In this document: piece after piece, positions 59,112 to 64,000 of the stretch | Position numbering within the stretch: the first letter of the stretch is position 1 | Layout: every line of letters begins with the position of its first letter | Source: Selenomonadaceae bacterium | GTDB lineage: Bacteria; Bacillota; Negativicutes; Selenomonadales; Selenomonadaceae | DNA: 64,000 nucleotides | Direction of reading: 5' to 3' | Assembly (NCBI GenBank): GCA_022773425.1 | Contig: JALFBM010000027.1 | Span: forward strand, 1 to 64,000 | Notes under the pieces: generated by a model | What the model saw: only the letters and a program-made list of their open reading frames with translations | What the model was told of the DNA's origin: nothing | The model's database searches: none | Position numbers and translations under genes: made by a program

Positions 59112-59897
59112 ATGGATGCGGAGAGCAGAAAGAAAATCGACGTCGAATCGCTATGGCGGCGTTATCAGAAGGAACGGAATACGGAGCTGCGCAACGCGCT
59201 CGCGGAATACTATCTGCCGCTCGTCAAGATGACGGCCGGGCGCATTGCCATCAGCCTGCCGGCACATGTTGATCGGGAGGACCTGCTTTCGAGCGGATTC
59301 TTCGGCCTGCTCGACGCGATCGAGCGCTACGATCTGACGCGCAAGAATAAGTTCGAGACGTATGCGGGCGTCCGCGTGCGTGGCGCCATGCTCGATTACC
59401 TGCGTTCGAAGGACTGGGTGCCGGTCACGACGCGTCAGAAGATCCGGAAGTACGAGAAAGCGGTCAGTGACCTCGAAGGCGAGCTCGGCCGTCCGGCGAC
59501 GGACGAGGAACTCGGGGCGCGTCTCGGTGTGGACGAAAAAGAGCTGCGCAAGATCGAAAAGCAGGTCAGCGTTGCGACCGTCATCCCGCTCGAGGATTAT
59601 CTGCGGGTCGATGCCCCGGTTTCCGGGGAGGCAGGTCCGTCGGAGCAGGCGGAGAAGCAGGAACAGAAGGAAGAACTCGCGCGGGCCATCGACCAGCTTC
59701 CAGAAAAAGAGAAAATCGTCGTGACGCTGTATTACTATGAGGAAATGACGCTGAAGGAAATCAGCCTGGTCCTGCATCTGACAGAGGCACGCATTTCTCA
59801 GTTGCACACGAAGGCGGTCTTCCGCCTGCGCGGCTTTATGGCGCAGGGAAATGACGAACAGGGCGCGGAAGCGGGGAAAAGGGCCAGAAAAGGATGA
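59112..59897 (+). CDS. fliA: RNA polymerase sigma factor FliA/SigD/WhiG family
   Basis: LWRRYQKERNTELRNALAEYYLPLVKMTAGRIAISLPAHVDREDLLSSGFFGLLDAIERYD. Confidence 0.97.
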   Translation: MDAESRKKIDVESLWRRYQKERNTELRNALAEYYLPLVKMTAGRIAISLPAHVDREDLLSSGFFGLLDAIERYDLTRKNKFETYAGVRVRGAMLDYLRSKDWVPVTTRQKIRKYEKAVSDLEGELGRPATDEELGARLGVDEKELRKIEKQVSVATVIPLEDYLRVDAPVSGEAGPSEQAEKQEQKEELARAIDQLPEKEKIVVTLYYYEEMTLKEISLVLHLTEARISQLHTKAVFRLRGFMAQGNDEQGAEAGKRARKG

Positions 59898-59927
59898 ATC
59901 TATAGGGATAATGGGAGGCGGACAATC

Positions 59928-61565
59928 ATGGAGGATCGCGCAGCACATCCGACGGTGGGGAGCAAAGCCGATGGGTATCGGTTTGAATTCCGCGAGGATG
60001 GTGTCTATCTGACTGTCTATCCTTCCGAGGATGAGGTCCAGTTTGAGATGTCCGACCTGCAGCAGATTCTGCAGGATTACGCGGTGAAGGACTACGATGT
60101 CGCGGAGCTCGCGGCGGCTGTGCGTGCCGCGGCGGGAAAGCCGGTAAAGATCGGCAGCCAGTACCGCATTCCAAGCGACGATGCGGATCCAGAGGAGGAA
60201 ACGGAACCGCAGACCGCGGCTATCTTGATCGAGGTCAGCCGCGACAAAATGGAAGTCCGGGTCGCTTTTGACATGAGCGAGGGCGGCGCGCTGCCGAGCG
60301 TCGAACAGGTTCGCCAGGCGCTGGCCGAGAAAGAGATCGTCTTCGGCATCGATGAGGAGGCCATCGCGGAAGGCATCCAGTCCTCTGCACCGTTCATCGC
60401 GGCCAGGGGCCGCGCGCCAGTCGATGGCGAGAACGCGCGAATCGTTCGGTATTTCGATCTCAGCGTTAAGGGGAAACCGGCGCTGCAGGAGAACGGAAGC
60501 CGCGTGGACTACAAGAACATGAATTTGTTCATCCTCGCGAAGAAGGGCGATCTGCTTGCCGAGCGCATCCCGCAGACCGAGGGCAGGAAGGGCATGAATG
60601 TCTACGGCGTCACGGTGGCCGCGCGCAATGGTCGGCCGGTACCCATGCCGATCGGCAAGAATGTCCATGTCGAGGAAGAAGACAAAATCATCGCGGACAT
60701 GGATGGGCAGATCACGGATACCGGCAAGAAAGTTGGTATCGACCCGCATCTCGTCATTCAAAGCGATGTCGGTGTCGGCACCGGGAACATCGACTTCGTC
60801 GGCAGCGTGGAGATTCAGGGCGGCGTTGCCGACGGCTTCAGCGTCAAGGCGACCGGCGACATTGAGATCAAAGGGCTCGTCAACGGCAAGGTGGAGGGGC
60901 AGAACGTCTACATCACGGGCGGCATCAGCGGGACGGACCGCGGTTCGGTCAAGGCGCGTGAGGATATCCGCGCGGCTTTTGTCGAGAATGCGGAGGTCGA
61001 GGCCGGACGGGATGTCTACATTTCCGATGTCATCCTCCATTCGGAGGTACAGGCGGGAAAGCACGTCTACGTCGAGGAAGGGCGCGGACAGATCACCGGC
61101 GGCGCGGTTGCCGCGGGGGAGGAAGTCCGCGCGAAAAAGATCGGCAACCCCGCTTTCGTCGTTACGCGCATATCTGTCGGCGTCAATCCGCGCGTCGAGC
61201 GCCAGTACCGGCAGCTCTGCCGCGAGTACAAGCAAAACAAGGAGCGTTTGAAGCAGATCACGCAAATGCTCAATACGCTGCAGAAAATCGACACCTCCAA
61301 GCTGCCGCCAGAGCGTGTCAGCCAGATTGCGCAGCTCACGCGTTCGCAGTTCCCGCTCGCGGGCAAGCTCAAGCGCGATAAAGTCCTGATTCAAAATCTC
61401 GAGGCGGAGCTCGCCAATATGAAACACGGAAAGGTGCGGGTTTCGGATACCATGTATCCAGGAACGCGTCTATCCATCAATTCGGTGCTCGAGAACGTGC
61501 AGTCGGAGGTCCAGCACTCGACCGTGCAGGTTCGCGACGATGATATCGATATCGGTCCATACTGA
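59928..61565 (+). CDS. DUF342/FapA family protein
   Basis: Repeated beta-helix GNIDFVGSVEIQGGVADGFSVKATGDIEIKGLVNGKVEGQNVYITGGISG. Confidence 0.9.
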   Translation: MEDRAAHPTVGSKADGYRFEFREDGVYLTVYPSEDEVQFEMSDLQQILQDYAVKDYDVAELAAAVRAAAGKPVKIGSQYRIPSDDADPEEETEPQTAAILIEVSRDKMEVRVAFDMSEGGALPSVEQVRQALAEKEIVFGIDEEAIAEGIQSSAPFIAARGRAPVDGENARIVRYFDLSVKGKPALQENGSRVDYKNMNLFILAKKGDLLAERIPQTEGRKGMNVYGVTVAARNGRPVPMPIGKNVHVEEEDKIIADMDGQITDTGKKVGIDPHLVIQSDVGVGTGNIDFVGSVEIQGGVADGFSVKATGDIEIKGLVNGKVEGQNVYITGGISGTDRGSVKAREDIRAAFVENAEVEAGRDVYISDVILHSEVQAGKHVYVEEGRGQITGGAVAAGEEVRAKKIGNPAFVVTRISVGVNPRVERQYRQLCREYKQNKERLKQITQMLNTLQKIDTSKLPPERVSQIAQLTRSQFPLAGKLKRDKVLIQNLEAELANMKHGKVRVSDTMYPGTRLSINSVLENVQSEVQHSTVQVRDDDIDIGPY

Positions 61566-61639
61566 TTCCGCTGCGGGAGTCTCATCCCGCACAGAGAAAA
61601 CCGTTTTCCTATGTTTTCTAAGGAGAGAAGGTAAAGCCT

Positions 61640-61969
61640 ATGGATGTTACACCGATGAGCCTGCAGATGGTAGTCCCGCGCGCGGCGGATGCCGGTCAGG
61701 TCCAGCATAACCTGAATCAGGCGGCGGCGCTGCAGCAGGATTTTGAGGCCGTCCGGCAGAAAGCGGACGATAAGCTGAAGCAGTCGCAGGTCCGCGAAAA
61801 GGACAACGTCGAGGATGGGCGCGTAAAGGACGATCCAAACCGCAAGAAAGGGCAGGGCGGCTATGCCGGGGATGGCGGTCGCCACCGCGGCGGGGAAGAC
61901 GAGCAGGCGGCAGAGCCGCGCTACGCAGTCGATCCGACACGTGGGCATCATTTAGACATCAGCTTATGA
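61640..61969 (+). CDS. Small hydrophilic flagellar-operon protein, uncharacterised
   Basis: ORF with RBS aaggagagaagg; MDVTPMSLQMVVPRAADAGQVQHNLNQAAALQQDFEAVRQKADDK. Confidence 0.6.
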   Translation: MDVTPMSLQMVVPRAADAGQVQHNLNQAAALQQDFEAVRQKADDKLKQSQVREKDNVEDGRVKDDPNRKKGQGGYAGDGGRHRGGEDEQAAEPRYAVDPTRGHHLDISL

Positions 61970-61984
61970 CCGGTATCCGGTCGG

Positions 61985-62737
61985 ATGGGGAGTAAAGAAC
62001 GAATGGTTACGGAAGTCATGGGGTTCCTGATCCTATTCGGGGCCCTTCTTTTTTTTACGGCGCGCTATATCGCGCGGAAGCGGACGCAGCCCGCGCGCGA
62101 AAGGCAGGAGATCACGCAGTCGACCGCGCATTTGCGCGAGGAGCTCGAGCAGTCTGCCAACGCGATCATCGGGCGGCTCGGCGGCCATGTCGATCACCTC
62201 GAGGCATTGCTAAAGGACGCCGATGCGAAAACCGCGGTGCTTGACGCACGCCTGGCGGAATGCCGCAAGCTCGAGGCGGAACTCGAGCTGCGTTCGGCCG
62301 AACTCGCCCAGCGGGCGCAGCAGACGCTCGCGGCAGCGAAGCAGCAGGAAATGGCGGCCCGTTCTACGCTGGAGCCCGAGCGCGTGGACGCGAGGGACTT
62401 CGCTGCCGTGCTCGAGGATTCGATGCAGAGGGATGCGAAGAACCGGCAAAATGTCAGCTATGACCAGGCGGTCAGCCTCGCGGCGGCCATGCGGGAACCT
62501 CAAGGGCCTGCTGCTGGAGCTGCGGCACGCGAATTCGCTACGCCAGAGCAGCCGTATACTGCGGCGGAGCGCGAAATGGAACCGGAGCCGCAGCAGGAAA
62601 ACCTCGCGGCCAAGGCGCGGGCCATGCTGCTCGGCGGCTTCACGGTAGAGGAGGCCGCGCGGGAGACGGGGCTCGGCAAGGGCGCGGTCCAACTCATCCA
62701 GGAAATGACACAGCGAGAGATCGAAAAAAATGGATAA
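61985..62737 (+). CDS. SwrB/DUF6115-like protein: N-terminal TM, coiled coil, C-terminal helix-turn-helix-like motif
   Basis: TM LILFGALLFFTARYIARK, coiled coil, C-terminal AKARAMLLGGFTVEEAARETGLGKGAVQLIQEM; position after sigma-28/DUF342. Confidence 0.65.
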   Translation: MGSKERMVTEVMGFLILFGALLFFTARYIARKRTQPARERQEITQSTAHLREELEQSANAIIGRLGGHVDHLEALLKDADAKTAVLDARLAECRKLEAELELRSAELAQRAQQTLAAAKQQEMAARSTLEPERVDARDFAAVLEDSMQRDAKNRQNVSYDQAVSLAAAMREPQGPAAGAAAREFATPEQPYTAAEREMEPEPQQENLAAKARAMLLGGFTVEEAARETGLGKGAVQLIQEMTQREIEKNG

Positions 62738-62817
62738 GGCCTTCAAGGGGCAGCAGAGCGATGGCGTTCCCATCCACTGGCTGTTCTTTTTTTTTGAGAA
62801 AAATTCTCTTTTGTCTA

Positions 62818-62846
62818 TTGACATATACCCCCGAGGGGTATATAAT
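62818..62846 (+). promoter_or_regulatory. SigA promoter with embedded CsoR-type operator
   Basis: TTGACA - 17 nt - TATAAT; spacer carries ATATACCCC-CGA-GGGGTATAT inverted repeat (62823-62843). Confidence 0.88.
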
Positions 62847-62869
62847 ACGGATGAAAAGGGGGAAGATCG

Positions 62870-63214
62870 ATGGCGAAAGACGTGATGGAAGATCGGGCAG
62901 AGGGCGGCTGTGCCTGCGGGCATGGCATCCATTCGCATAAATACCGCGAGAAGGACGGCGAGGAGTACAAATGCCTCGTGCGCCGGCTGAACCGTATCGA
63001 GGGGCAGATCCGCGGTATCCACAAGATGGTGGATGAGGACCGGTACTGTGTGGATATCCTGACGCAGGTCAGCGCCGTGCAGTCCGCGCTGAACGCGTTC
63101 ACAAAGGAACTGCTGAACCAGCACATCCGCGGCTGCGTCGTTCGGGACATCCGCGCGGGTAACGACGACGTTGTCGACGAGCTTTGCGCGCTTTTGCAGA
63201 AGGTCATGAAGTGA
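62870..63214 (+). CDS. csoR: Copper-sensing repressor CsoR / DUF156 family
   Basis: CLVRRLNRIEGQIRGIHKMVDEDRYCVDILTQVSAVQSALNAFTKELLNQHIRGCV with conserved C..H..C ligands. Confidence 0.94.
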   Translation: MAKDVMEDRAEGGCACGHGIHSHKYREKDGEEYKCLVRRLNRIEGQIRGIHKMVDEDRYCVDILTQVSAVQSALNAFTKELLNQHIRGCVVRDIRAGNDDVVDELCALLQKVMK

Positions 63215-63289
63215 CCCCTTTTCCCATGGTCATTCGTGGAACCGGTTGGCAACATCGGTTCACGCTTCCGAGGAGGCGGAAAATCCAAG

Positions 63290-64000
63290 ATGAAAAAAGA
63301 ACGTTTTGATGTGACCGGCATGAGCTGTGCTGCGTGTTCCGCACGCGTCGAGAAAGCCGTGTCGAAGGTTGAGGGCACGAAGGACGTCAGCGTCAATCTG
63401 CTGACGAATTCGATGCAGCTCGAATACGATGAGAGTCGGACGAGCCCGGCCGCCATCATTCAAGCCGTGGTCGACGCCGGCTACGGCGCGAGCGTAAAGG
63501 ACGGGCAGGCGGCTTCTGCACAACCTGTGGAGGATCCGGTAAAGAAGAATATCGAGGAAATCCGCCACCGCCTGATTGGCTCGGTGATTCTCGTGATTCC
63601 CGCGCTGTACCTTTCGCTGTATGGCCTGCTAAGCCGTGTGTTCGGCCTGCCCGTTCCGGATTGGATCTATGCACTGTTCTCCGGGCCTGAGAATGCCGTG
63701 ACCTACGCTTTGACGCTCGCGGTGTTCGTCCTGCCGATCTTGTATCTGAACCGGCGCTATTATATCGTCGGGTTTCGGAATCTGTTCCGGGGTGCGCCGA
63801 ACATGGACAGTCTCGTCGGCATGGGCTCGATGTCAGCTTTCTTGTTCGGTGTCTTCGCTCTGTTCCGCATGAGCTGGGGCATGGGGCATGGTGACTGGAC
63901 GCTGGTGTCAGAATACAGCACGAATCTGTATTTTGACTCCGCCGGCATGATCGTCACCTTGATCACCGTCGGCAAATACCTCGAGGCCCGCGCCAAGGGC
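63290..64000 (+). CDS. copA: Copper-translocating P-type ATPase, 3'-truncated by window end
   Basis: MKKERFDVTGMSCAACSARVEKAVSKVEGTKDVSVNLLTNSMQLEYDES (HMA) then multi-TM ...APNMDSLVGMGSMSAFLFG...YFDSAGMIVTLITVGKYLEARAKG. Confidence 0.95.
   Translation, partial: MKKERFDVTGMSCAACSARVEKAVSKVEGTKDVSVNLLTNSMQLEYDESRTSPAAIIQAVVDAGYGASVKDGQAASAQPVEDPVKKNIEEIRHRLIGSVILVIPALYLSLYGLLSRVFGLPVPDWIYALFSGPENAVTYALTLAVFVLPILYLNRRYYIVGFRNLFRGAPNMDSLVGMGSMSAFLFGVFALFRMSWGMGHGDWTLVSEYSTNLYFDSAGMIVTLITVGKYLEARAKG

Noticed and set aside
59151-61427. 758-aa minus-strand ORF opposite fliA/DUF342
   Set aside because: Shadow ORF in GC-rich coding DNA; Arg/Asp/Leu-biased composition; the plus strand carries clear conserved families.
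1-64000. CRISPR array, prophage, transposon or defence island
   Set aside because: No regularly spaced repeats, transposase, integrase, phage structural or restriction/toxin genes were recognised in the window.

Overview
GC-rich bacterial chromosome segment; gene content and order (topA-trmFO-hslVU-codY followed by a long flagellar/chemotaxis operon, CheC-domain FliY, class A RNase P RNA) suggest a Firmicute, probably Negativicutes/Selenomonadaceae-like (inference; no search run). Left part (1-30.4 kb): partial polyprenyl synthetase, TatA, DUF2225, DUF4127, serC, T-box-regulated serA, cytosine deaminase plus PucR regulator behind a putative attenuator, a large cyclic-nucleotide-binding-domain protein, comEA/comEC, a UvrD-type helicase with an embedded DEDD exonuclease domain, holA, rnpB, a c-di-AMP riboswitch with an NlpC/P60 hydrolase, folB, dprA, topA, trmFO, hslVU and codY. 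Right part (30.6-62.7 kb): flgB through fliA flagellar/chemotaxis supercluster, then a CsoR-regulated copper ATPase cut by the window end. The most notable anomaly is a deletion scar at about 41.13-41.33 kb. A TIGR02530-like flagellar ORF start, with an in-frame TAG, runs directly into the last 25 codons of a hook protein (FlgE) gene, so flgE is missing where it would be expected. A second C-terminal stub, from a methyl-accepting chemotaxis protein, lies at 13.43-13.60 kb. Other points of interest are a recent 150-bp in-frame duplication in fliK, a putative attenuator ahead of the cytosine deaminase gene, a 25-codon membrane sORF, and SwrB-like small membrane proteins flanking fliA. No CRISPR array, transposase or phage genes were seen. 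All family assignments are from reading the protein sequences, not from database searches.
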